A stretch of DNA of 11,501 bases, taken from NCBI GenBank assembly GCA_011800805.1, contig MPNW01000451.1, forward strand, positions 137,549-149,049. The letters are read 5' to 3'. Under the pieces are notes generated by a model, which had not been told where the DNA came from, did not search any database, and saw only the letters and a program-made list of their open reading frames with translations. The translations under genes were made by a program, and so were the position numbers. This DNA comes from Hirudo medicinalis. Its lineage: Eukaryota; Annelida; Clitellata; Hirudinida; Hirudinidae. Positions 1-8,875 of the stretch are shown piece by piece (positions within the stretch are counted from its first letter, which is position 1; each line of letters starts with the position of its first letter).

Positions 1-3000
1 AATGTTTTATTGGCACAAGAGAGGAACACTTTCTGTCGAGGGGCATCTTTCACCTCGAAGCAGACAAATCTTCCTGTGCTGAGGCAAACATTTCAGGAGG
101 AACATTGCCCTCACACGGAGCTGAGAGACCCCAAGGAGGCTGAAGGTATCTTTTTTTTTGCTGGAAATAAATTCACGATGAAACTTTTTATACTCCTCCA
201 GAAAATTAGGAACATTAACGAATGTTTTTTGTTATTTCTCTCGATTTAAAAAAAAACTGGATGAAACCCAAGCAAGTTGAGTGGCGTCTCAAAGATTGCT
301 TTAAAAAGATTTTATTTCAGATTAAATTTATGAGGCGCAAGATTTGACTTCTTTGGACTGCTGTATTTTTCAAGCATCCGACTCATTAAAAATTGAAGGT
401 TTGTTACGTCTGATTTACAACTTTTGATTTTAATTAACATTTGTTTAAAAGTTGTTTCGAAGAAAATATACTGATCCGGATGCAGCAGTTCAGTTTTGAA
501 CCAACGAAACGAATTTCCATAACGTCAAAATTAATTCAAAGTCAACATTCAAAATTAAAGGAAAATAAAAAATTGATTTAAGGAAAATATTGAGTTAAAC
601 AAACTTAATGAGAATCATGATTTATTTCTGGAGGAAAACCTGATAAAACATTCAAATCTGACCTACAAATTGACTTTAACGTCGCATTCAACTTCAGCCA
701 ATCTTCATTGTTGCGTTGCATTTGCCAATCAAATTAATTATTAAAGAAATCAATTTAATTATTAACGGAATCAATAAGGTTCGTTACGACAATTTATATT
801 TTAAATTTTGTAATCTTTGCATTTATTATTAATTACGCAGTATTCATGCAGCAATTTGAATGTTGGATGCTGCATCTGAGTTGAACAGACGAGGGGTGGA
901 TGCACTTATAAAACAACGGAGATGAATCGAACTGGAGACGTTTCCGACAGATGTTAGCCTCCTCCACCTGTAGTGGCTGCTGGGATATGTAACTGCCGAA
1001 GTGGAAAAGTTCACCTGGAAAGAGTGCTTTCACACGTTAGTCTTCTGTGTGGTCCTCATTCTTTTCGTGACTAAGTTTGAATTCGATAAAAGATTATTAT
1101 TGTAATTCTTACGTTGCATTCAAAATTTTAACAAATTAGTTGTGCAACTTAATTTATTTAATTACGATTTAAATAATTTATTTACAATTTATATATTTTA
1201 ATTAATTTAAATATTTTTGGGTCTAGAAAAATATTTCAGATTTTCAATATTAGAACAATAAATTAGTCAATAAAATCGGGCAATAAATTCATGGAAAGGG
1301 TGCACCTTGGTTTCATATAAATGTATAAATGTGTCCATTATTTAAATATTTAAGTGAAAATTATTAAAGTTAAAAACTGGAATAATTGCTAATGCTGCGG
1401 AAGAAAACCAAAATAATAAGATGGCTTTGAAATAATAATGCCTTTGAAAAAGTCTCCTTTTTTTCTCCTTTTCGGCACCAGAAGATAAAACATGAATTTT
1501 TCCACTTTCTTGTTCATACCATTACCACTGCAGATCCAAACACCATCCACTCATTGGTTGAATTGTTGAATTATTGAATTATTTGTAAGAATTAATTCTT
1601 TCATCTTCTGTGGCTTAGAAACACCTATCTAACTTGTTTCAAGAGAGCACAACTTTTAGTTTGTCAGCCTTCATTTCGACATGGCCCCTTAGGTTCTCTA
1701 AATTTCACCAAAAAAGCTGACACCTTTGCTCAAGGAATTATGCGCCGATGAAGTATTTCAAGTGTCTCCCTCACGCGGTTTAAGAAAAAATAATCAATCG
1801 GATTTCGAATTGCATCTTGGTTTCATTAAAGGGGGATTTTCTGGAAACGACAATGTGACACGATCTGGAAGGTGAGTTCTTGGGAGGGAAGTATGAGCAT
1901 CCAATTTATTATCCCTTTGGAATGAATGCGATCGCTTCTCAAAAATCCTAATAATCCACCTCTGCCTCTATTGCAAGATGCTCGGAATGCTTCACTTTCC
2001 ACGATGATGGCTTTCTACGACGGAAATAATTGACGAAGTGTCCATCGTTTTCCCTTTCAAACGGGGGCTGCCAATCGATGCGGCAATTGGACGTTTGACT
2101 TGTAAACTACTTTCCGTGTCATTCCAGAGATGGATTCGAGTAAGCGGATGTGCTCCATATCCTTCCTGCGTCAGCTTCCTTTCCTAAGGTACACAGAAAG
2201 TCTTTTGAGGTTTTTATTTGCAGGTGAAGGAAAAGTCATGTTTTTAGGTTTAGAGACTTTAGACTGAATTCTCTCTCTACCTATTCTTTATGAATATTTA
2301 TGGGTTTTTGCTTGAACATTTTCAAAACAGAGTGAGAATGTATTTTTTATGATCACTGTCTTATGTTTGTATCCTATGAATTAATATTTATTTTGAAGTA
2401 TTAAAATATTGGTCATAAAATATTTTGAAGTAGCGTGGAACATGAAATCATTGCGCACTTCAAACTTCCCCAGCACGAATTAATCAAATAAATGCAACAG
2501 AAAAAGATGAAAAAAGTCAAAAGTGGCCGATAATGGCGAGGTTTAACCTCAATTGGCAATAAGGAGGATTTCTCGAAAGGGATTTGTTTCCGCGAAGAAC
2601 CAAATGGAACCATGGAAACATCCACCTCCAGGTGAAATGTTTTTCGTCCAATCGAACATGTTTTGTGCTGATTGTTGTTTATGATGGCTCAAAATAACCC
2701 TGCGACGTCACCAACCGCGTCACGCATGATTTATTGTTCTAGGCGCTTCCATTCATGACTAAATCGGACAAAGATAAATGTCCTCTGCTTCGTAGTGATT
2801 TGCCAGATTGCGAGACCTTGTGATTCGGGATGGGGAATTTTTGTGATTTTAAGTAAATTGACTTCAAACGAGTTGATCAAGTGGTTAATTAGTAGGAAAG
2901 GAAACCTTTTCCGAAAGTTGGATGGATTGATGGACGGAAAGGACGGAAAGGATGTGGTGGAGACCAGACGAAGCCGGTCAAAAGTAAATCCATGTTTCCA

Positions 3001-3729
3001 GGAAGCCAAACGTGATTTTGTGGCGGAGCACTTCAGAGTAATAATTAACTTTTAAGCAAAATAATTTCTTTTTGATTCAATTAATTTGCCACAAAGTTAG
3101 ATTTATGAATCAACCGACATGTTATTTTCGAGGATATTAGAAGAAAATCAAAATAAGTCGAAAAATAAATTGCCACTAGAAGTTGATTTTATTTTTCAGC
3201 GGTGTTGAATAAATAAATTGAGTAAATTGCAATAAACATGAGGTGTAAATATTTAATCAGAAATAAATGCGAAAGATTGGAGCGGCTTAATTGGTATTGC
3301 TCAATAAAGAATTCCTTGGTAAACTGTGAGCAGCAACTTCCCATAAAACTTTGATCATCGAAGAAAATAAATTCCACTTTCTCGACGCCAGGATCGATTT
3401 TAAAGTTTGGTTTCACTTTTAAAATTATTTTTCGTCCAAAATATGCTGAGACAAATTTTCACGTTTAATCAATCTTAGGTTTTTATTTCGAGCATTTTTT
3501 TTCCAATTTAAAAACTGACCGATTTAAACCCGGGAAGCATTCGATCCATGTTTATGGATTTGTCACCCATTGGAAGGTCGTTTCAAATTGATCCCATCAC
3601 GAGTTTTTTTTGTAGGGAAATAAATACATTTTAATCCAATTTACTTGGAAATTAAACAATAAGACGACAAGTGGAAAAGCATTTTCATGTTTTCAATTCA
3701 GAAATATTTCCAGATCCACCTTGGCTAAA
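1..3729. other. AT-rich non-coding region
   Basis: I see no gene here. The open frames are short (under about 95 codons), several lack an ATG start, and pairs overlap on opposite strands (for example around 2731-3055). None has transmembrane, domain or low-complexity protein character that I recognise. The most AT-rich part is about 1130-1220. Patches near 841-1060 and 1860-2200 look less AT-rich and could hold non-coding exons or regulatory DNA, but nothing proves this. A TATAAAA string occurs at 907-913 with no recognisable gene after it. The region lies upstream of the plus-strand receptor gene and could include distal 5' UTR exons or enhancers. Confidence 0.5.
1863..1878 (+). other. Candidate 5' splice donor (AAG|GTGAGT)
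   Basis: The string AAG/GTGAGT, with the intron GT at 1872-1873, matches the metazoan donor consensus very closely. The sequence before it is not open: an ATG at 1681 is stopped after three codons. If used, it would therefore end a non-coding exon. A leader exon joined to the acceptor at 6626 before the receptor CDS is one possibility, but this is inference. Donor-like strings occur by chance in several kilobases of DNA. Confidence 0.2.
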
Positions 3730-3851
3730 AAGATGTTTGATTATGTTTGTATTATATTATAAGATGTTTGATTATGTTTGTATTATATTATAAGATGTTT
3801 GGTTATGTTTGTATTATATTATAAGATGTTTGATTATGTTTGTATTATATT
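3730..3851. repeat. 31-bp tandem repeat, about 3.9 copies
   Basis: Four successive copies of a 31-bp unit start at 3730, 3761, 3792 and 3823. Each begins AAGATGTTTG and ends in TATTATATTAT. The last copy breaks off two bases early. The first two copies are identical. The third carries a single A-to-G change in the GATTATG part (GGTTATG). Such near-identity points to recent tandem duplication. The array sits in non-coding DNA, and a short plus-strand frame across it is simply the translated repeat. Confidence 0.9.
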
Positions 3852-4000
3852 TTCAGCACATCTCGGACATTTTCAATTCAACATTTTCAGAAATCAATCT
3901 AAGGATATCCTGTTGAGACGAGTTGTTTTGTTGATCTTGCAGTATCTTAAAATTAAAAATTAAAATTGTAATCTTAAAATTATTGAATTTAGTAGGAATT

Positions 4001-4008
4001 TATAAAAG
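4001..4008 (+). promoter_or_regulatory. TATA-box-like string (TATAAAAG)
   Basis: TATAAAAG matches the TATA-box consensus exactly. It lies between the 31-bp and 14-bp tandem arrays. No recognisable coding sequence or initiator follows within a useful distance, so in this AT-rich context it may well be chance. Confidence 0.12.
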
Positions 4009-4038
4009 GAGACTCTTTGGCTTTTTGTGAATTGCAAA

Positions 4039-4178
4039 TTAAAACATTATTAACTGAACATTAATAACTAAACGTTAACAACTAAACATTATCGACTAAA
4101 CATTATCGACTAAACATTAATGACTAAACATTATTAATCAAACATTATTAACTAAACATTATTAACCAAACATTATTT
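4039..4178. repeat. 14-bp minisatellite, about 10 copies
   Basis: Ten consecutive 14-bp units follow the consensus ACTAAACATTATTA. Units start at 4039 (diverged), 4053, 4067, 4081, 4095, 4109, 4123, 4137, 4151 and 4165. Variation is concentrated in the last three bases (TCG, ATG, TTA, ACA) and at positions 2-4, while the AAACATTA core is nearly constant. Two adjacent units (4081 and 4095) are identical, as expected from slippage or unequal exchange. No protein-coding role is apparent. Confidence 0.9.
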
Positions 4179-4480
4179 GTCTCGTAAGATCGCACCGTGG
4201 TCGGAGTTAGAATTGTAAATTTTTAAACTTACTCCAAGATCGCCTTGGTGTGTCGTCATTTTTCGATGTGGCGATGATATTTCACTGCAATTATTCATTT
4301 CCTGAAATTGTCAATGATGGTTAAGTGATGGTACGGAATGGCGGGCAACAGAACATTAATGATGACGACGGCATTAATGGCGGTGGAAGCATGAGTGATG
4401 ATTCTCGCTGGAAACGATGCATTTTCGATGGACTCCATTGCAATTGCACAACCACGTCACTGTCAATGAGTTGCTTGTTT
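4179..4480. other. Short non-coding interval between minisatellites
   Basis: I see no gene. The segment is somewhat less AT-rich than its neighbours and contains ATG- and GATG-rich sequence around 4310-4400. Open frames on both strands run from here into the 8-bp array at 4481 only because that array lacks stop codons. Confidence 0.4.
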
Positions 4481-4576
4481 CCACGTTTCCACGTCTCCAT
4501 GTCTCCATGTCTCCATGTCTCCATGTCTCCATGTCTCCATGTCTCCATGTCTCCATGTCTCCATGTCTCCATGTGA
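4481..4576. repeat. 8-bp minisatellite (CCATGTCT), 12 units
   Basis: Twelve contiguous 8-bp units fill this interval. They are a CCACGTTT and a CCACGTCT variant, then nine perfect CCATGTCT units (4497-4568), then a partial CCATGTGA. Because 8 is not a multiple of 3, every frame reads the same 8-residue peptide in rotation and no frame contains a stop. It reads METWRHGD on the minus strand and MSPCLHVS on the plus strand. The overlapping open frames on both strands are artefacts of this property. The C-to-T change separating the first two units from the rest suggests expansion from a decayed edge. Confidence 0.92.
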
Positions 4577-5999
4577 TGGAGTGAAGCAAATAATTTAAAT
4601 TGAAACGACACATTCGTCTGCTGGACTTGAAGTTTTCATGGAAATGAAAAATAACATAATTTGCTCCTAATTATAGCCTCTTTGGGTTTCCCATTTCAGA
4701 GGCCTTCTAATTTTAGCCGCCAATAATGAAGATGAAGTGATCCGAATAATAATAAGCTAATTCATGTCAACAAGGAAATCTCATTTACAGCCTTCTGCCG
4801 TCTTCAAAGTAATTGTCTCTCTGAAGTTAAATAGAAATATTTTCACGTTTGGTTAATTTCTTCCTTTAGTTAGTCATCCCGCATTCCTTGAAGCTTTCCT
4901 GATTTTGCATCGTTTGCCAAGAAAAGAAGGATTTGAAGAAAATTCAAAAGGACCACGTCACATCAATAACTCGAATTATTAGCTCATTAGGACACAATGC
5001 GTGGATTTAAGTTATTTTGCATAATTTTACTTTTTATGGCATCCAGTGAAATATGGAAGCAAAACGTGAAGTTGAGCTTCAAAGCAATTGTTTTATCGGC
5101 ATAAAATGACACCAAAGCAATAAAGATGATCGACAAGGCCGGATTAAGTACTGAAAGCATGTTTAAACATTTCATAATAAAAACCATGTTTCATCTGAGC
5201 AACGGAAATTAAAATAAACTCCATATTGAGTTTGTTTCGTTAAAATCGTGGTTAAAAATCGGCTTCCTGTGCTTACGATTGATAAATTGTACTCATGGAC
5301 GGCTGATGTGGACTTAAACCATAGTTTATCATCTCCCTCTTAATCTCTGGATGTGGATGGATGCAACTAAATTGTACTTTTATGTTTGCTTAATTTGAAG
5401 TAAAACATTTCGTTCTTATCAGCAACTTCGTGAACGTCTTAAATGAAATACTGGGTCACGTTTTCTGGGTGTTTACATCTAAATTTGTGTATTTATTAAA
5501 AGTTTTAAAATTACAATTTTAAATTGAAATGTCTTCAAAATTTAATTGAAATGTCAACATTTATTTGAGGATTCGGAAAATGCGCCACAAATGCCATGGA
5601 AAGGCTCGAACAAGTTGTTAAACATTGACCATCAGGTTTTAGAGTTTGGAATTGCAGGTGTTGAGGGAATATATCGTACAACAAGTTTTAATTGAATACA
5701 TTATAAATTTAATCAGCTGTTTATTTGTGTTGCTTTGTTCAACTGAATCATTTTCACGCTCATGATTGTTTGTGGAATTACAAGGATATTTATGCTCCAG
5801 GGTTTCCAGAAATAAAAAAAAACGCTCGAATCCAACTCAAACCAGTCACCAAGGCATTCAAAACATTCAGTTTAAATGATATGGATCGAAATAAGTGGAA
5901 ATTATTTCCAGGTTAAATATTTCCGCGAAAGATCGGAAAAGGCAGTTTTCCAGAGCGCGAAGAAAATTATTTTAAAAGTTTTTGACCAATCGGAGCGAA
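4577..5999. other. AT-rich non-coding region
   Basis: I see no supportable gene. A minus-strand frame at 4987-5187 and a plus-strand frame at 5725-5916 (starting on TTG, not ATG) are short and show no recognisable family. The interval is the distal upstream flank of the NPF-type receptor gene. Confidence 0.4.
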
Positions 6000-6240
6000 T
6001 GATTAAGATGGAACATGTGCTCTAATCAACGGCAGGAGGAAAGGAAATCCATCGATCAACTGCAGATTCATCAGCTGTACAACAATCAGTGCTACAATAC
6101 TCCTGCCACTTTGTCTTCTTCCTCTTTGGCGACTTAAGACAGCACCCTGCGGATTCGTCGTATCACGCAACCAAGGTGATGACGATTAGGAGCACATGCT
6201 ACACGCTGATGACATCTTCCATTGAAATTTTATGAGATGC
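6000..6240 (+). promoter_or_regulatory. Possible 5' UTR exon or promoter region of the receptor gene
   Basis: Base composition becomes more balanced here than in the DNA on either side. The segment contains a donor-like CCAAG/GTGATG with GT at 6176-6177. An intron from 6176 to the acceptor at 6626-6627 would be about 450 bp and would place a non-coding leader exon just upstream of the CDS. A tiny ATG frame (ATG at 6008, stopped after five codons) would be an upstream ORF in such a leader. No TATA box is convincing. This is inference from composition and splice-like strings only. Confidence 0.25.
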
Positions 6241-6606
6241 TAATTGAATTTCCTGGAAGTTTATAAGGAACGTGGTTTATTTATGCAGATAATATCGCCA
6301 GTAACCCTCATTTGTACACGGATTCTTTTATTTTCTTTTATTTTCACAATCCCGCCTTTTCTTTGGATTATTTCTTTAGTATTATTGTTTCTTTTATTCT
6401 CGCTTGATGAAAGTCAGGTGGCTCAAGAAATTCTTGCGTTAAAATGGAAATTGCAAACTTCTCTGATGCTGATTTCGCAAGGATTGTTTATTGAGGTGTT
6501 GGGGTCACTTTTCATTGTGCTAGATGAACAGATGAAAGTAGACTCTGACGGATTCAATTCTCATTCTGCTGGCCAATAAATAGTGAACTTGACATTTAAT
6601 CCAAGA

Positions 6607-6627
6607 TTTTATTCTTTAAAAGCGCAG
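6607..6627 (+). other. Candidate 3' splice acceptor just before the receptor start codon
   Basis: A T-rich tract (6607-6618) followed by AAAGCGCAG ends with AG at 6626-6627, eight bases before the ATG. A second CAG ends at 6633, giving a tandem acceptor 6 bp apart. The receptor frame is closed immediately upstream by TAA at 6617-6619, so coding does not run in from the left without splicing. The likely meaning is a 5' UTR intron, or a trans-splice acceptor if the organism uses spliced leaders. Confidence 0.4.
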
Positions 6628-6634
6628 GTGCAGC

Positions 6635-8284
6635 ATGGGAGGAGTGTGTACACTGGTGCGCGAACCGGGACCCGACGATGACTGGATATACGAGGAGAAC
6701 TCCACCATCAATTTCGGTAACGACGTACAAATCCTAGTGACTGATTTTGAAGCAAGCATCCTCAACAAAAATGCCTGCAAGTCCTCCTGGTCCAAGTTCG
6801 AACCAGCAACACAGGCTTCTTTAACTTCCGCTTACTTAATGCTGATCATCTTCGGTTCGCTCGGCAACGGTTTGGTTTGCTACGTCGTTCTTGCCAACTG
6901 CCACATGCGCACTCCAAGAAATCTTCTCATTCTAAACTTGGCAACATCAGATTTGATACTCTGCCTTTTCACCCAGCCATTCAACCTACTCAAATCATCC
7001 ACAACCGTCTGGAAGCTGGGCACTTTGATGTGCAAACTCGTGCCAATGGTGGCAGGAACGAATGTGTTCGTTTCAACATTCAGCATCACAGCCATAGCAT
7101 TGGATCGATTCAAACTCATCGTAAGACCAACTGATAAAGACCTCCTACTTCAACCGATTTGGTCGACTGCTGTCCTCCTCAGCATCTGGCTTTTGTCACT
7201 CTTCTTGTCAAGTCCGATGCTGATCTTCAACACATTGCAGCACGTCAAACCCACCCAATGGCTATGCGTGAAGGAGTTTTGTTTCGAGGATCCACAATAT
7301 TCAGACTGGAAGGCTGCCTATTCAATCGCATCGATGCTCATCCAATACATCGTTCCCATTATGGTGCTGTCGGTGGCCCACGCACGCATTTGTAACAAAT
7401 TGCAAAACAGGATGACCGTGGGTAACCAAGCATCGAATCGAAACCTCGAAGCCAGTCGACCGATCAAGAAGAGGATTCTTTTCTTCCCTTGGTCCTCTTC
7501 GGCTCTCGGGAGATCTTCGGGAGATCAGCAGAAAAACGACGAAACGGAAGTTTCCCTGACCGATAAAACCACTGAAATTTGTCAGTCAACAGTGAAACAC
7601 GAAGCCAATCTCGCGTCGAATGCACGTCTACAAACCACATCACTCGAAGTTCCCTGTCCAGCCCGCCAGCAAAATAGCTCAGAAAGCTTGGAAAACTTGG
7701 ACAGCATCCAACAGCTCTCTTCCATCCCATTTACTCAACCCCCTTTGTCACTGAAGACTCGTGCTCAACAGATTGTCAAAAGTCTGTCGCCAAACAAAAG
7801 CCTCTGGTTCCGGTCCAAACCGACTGAAGGAGAGTCTGAAAGTCTCGGAAGAAGTGGAAAGGCACGCAAAAGAAGGGCAGATAGAGAGCGCAAAACGAAT
7901 CGACTCCTGATGATGATTGCCCTAGTTTTTGCAGGAAGCTGGATGCCATTGAACATCATCAACATCATAGCGGACCTCAACCCTGATCTGATCACTAACT
8001 TCGACGAAACCGGGGTCGTGTTTGCCGTCTGCCATTTGCTCGTCTTGGGGTCTGCTTGTGCAAACCCCGTCTTATACGGTTGGCTGAACGAAAACTTTCA
8101 GCGAGAATTCAAGAGAATTCTCTGTGTCCAGTGCAAGAGACCTTCTCTCAAGTTTTGTTGTGGCTGCTGTTCTCGTAATGGAAGACAGCGGGTCAGAATT
8201 TCAGTGGGTCGCGGGGACAGGAGTTTTAACTCTTCAAATCAAATTAAGAAAGTTTTGACGGCATCAGGACCTTCCACAAAATAG
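6635..8284 (+). CDS. Neuropeptide F/NPY-like receptor, class A GPCR
   Basis: This encodes a complete 549-residue seven-helix plasma-membrane receptor, probably for an NPF/NPY-type peptide and probably coupling to G proteins. The ATG has A at -3 and G at +4. The extracellular N-terminus carries a glycosylation sequon at N22. TM1 is about 63-87 (GN at 77-78). TM2 is 96-119 (SD, D106). TM3 is 134-159, with C133 and the DRF variant of DRY at 157-159. TM4 is about 176-199 (W185, P194). ECL2 has C211 and C216 as disulfide candidates. TM5 is about 227-250 (QYIVPI, P241). TM6 is 422-447 (FAGSWMP, with Ser where CWxP has Cys). TM7 is about 459-483 (ANPVLY, N477-Y481), then WLNENFQREF and a Cys-rich tail (C497, C500, C508, C509, C511, C512) suited to palmitoylation. 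The SITAIALDRF, CANPVLYGWLN and TM5 signatures are typical of the NPF/NPY family. The third intracellular loop (about 253-420) is Ser/Thr/Gln-rich and far longer than usual in this family. The CDS has no obligatory intron. Ligand assignment is inference; the GPCR call is firm. Confidence 0.86.
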   Translation: MGGVCTLVREPGPDDDWIYEENSTINFGNDVQILVTDFEASILNKNACKSSWSKFEPATQASLTSAYLMLIIFGSLGNGLVCYVVLANCHMRTPRNLLILNLATSDLILCLFTQPFNLLKSSTTVWKLGTLMCKLVPMVAGTNVFVSTFSITAIALDRFKLIVRPTDKDLLLQPIWSTAVLLSIWLLSLFLSSPMLIFNTLQHVKPTQWLCVKEFCFEDPQYSDWKAAYSIASMLIQYIVPIMVLSVAHARICNKLQNRMTVGNQASNRNLEASRPIKKRILFFPWSSSALGRSSGDQQKNDETEVSLTDKTTEICQSTVKHEANLASNARLQTTSLEVPCPARQQNSSESLENLDSIQQLSSIPFTQPPLSLKTRAQQIVKSLSPNKSLWFRSKPTEGESESLGRSGKARKRRADRERKTNRLLMMIALVFAGSWMPLNIINIIADLNPDLITNFDETGVVFAVCHLLVLGSACANPVLYGWLNENFQREFKRILCVQCKRPSLKFCCGCCSRNGRQRVRISVGRGDRSFNSSNQIKKVLTASGPSTK

Positions 8285-8875
8285 TTGACTTTAAGGATTG
8301 GAATATCCGCATTCACAACGTTCTTAGGAATTGTGAAATATGGAGCCAGTACAAAACCTGCTGCCTAAAACAGAGGACTTTGGAAAGATGACACAGAAAC
8401 TCGTTTGAGTAGAAAATATTGTTTTCGTCCTCTTTGTATATTTTACTGATTTGTCTTTACCAATTTGTCTTTAGAAATTCTGGTGGGATGTTTTGAGCTA
8501 TCGATAGCCCAATCTTGTTAAGTCAATTGACAATTTAGAGTTGACGGGAGTTTCATTTTATCTTTCGTGTTAGCTCCTAACGATGAAACTTATTCTGTAA
8601 ATAATCTCTTTAGTTAAGAGGATGTACGAGTAGCGAGCATGAACTGGAAATTACGACTTTTCAGAGGGTGGTTGTCGTATGACGGAGCAGCCCTTGCGTG
8701 ACCTGCAGAGAATTAGAAACTCTCTTGTGTCCATTTGAGTGGAGTGTTCATATTTCTATTAATTTGACTTTTTCAATACGCGGTGGATATTCATGGAAAT
8801 TCATGAGTGGCAGAAATTGTTCACTGAACATTGATACTTGTACATTGAAGAATAAATCGAATCGGTCGATCATTT
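8285..8875 (+). other. Probable 3' UTR of the receptor gene
   Basis: This is non-coding sequence after the TAG stop at 8282-8284. The first AATAAA on the plus strand after the stop is at 8851-8856, which would give a 3' UTR of roughly 590 bases. Within it lies a perfect 12-bp palindrome, GCTATCGATAGC (8497-8508). A plus-strand frame starting at 8698 begins on GTG rather than ATG and is not convincing. Confidence 0.35.
8851..8856 (+). terminator. Candidate poly(A) signal AATAAA
   Basis: This is an exact AATAAA hexamer 567 bases after the receptor stop codon. Further AATAAA copies lie at 9364, 9449 and 9631, so the true cleavage site cannot be fixed. In AT-rich DNA such hexamers are frequent. 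Confidence 0.3.

Noticed and set aside
833..1033. 66-codon minus-strand frame in a GC-richer patch
   Set aside because: It has some Cys/His residues but no recognisable motif or splice context. It was considered as a distant exon of the second GPCR, but it has no transmembrane segment or TM3-TM7 signature.
2731..3055. Opposed 92- and 86-codon frames on the two strands
   Set aside because: They are mutually antisense, short, without domain signatures, and in an otherwise non-coding region. The plus-strand frame has only chance-like composition.
3730..4178. CRISPR-like array
   Set aside because: Units are directly abutting tandem repeats with no unique spacers, and the genome is eukaryotic.
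4321..4613. Overlapping minus-strand frames with METWRHGD peptide repeats and a plus-strand frame with MSPCLHVS
   Set aside because: An 8-bp tandem repeat without stops produces the same peptide in every frame. The flanks show no coding signature.
6244..6579. 111-codon hydrophobic plus-strand frame just upstream of the receptor
   Set aside because: It opens on TTG. The first ATG (6283) has a poor context, and the hydrophobicity comes from T-rich DNA (Leu/Phe/Ile codons). It is not in frame with a signal for the receptor and resembles no GPCR helix.
7464..7995. Minus-strand frames inside the receptor ORF
   Set aside because: They are antisense shadows of a clear GPCR coding sequence. Conserved receptor motifs are all in the plus frame.
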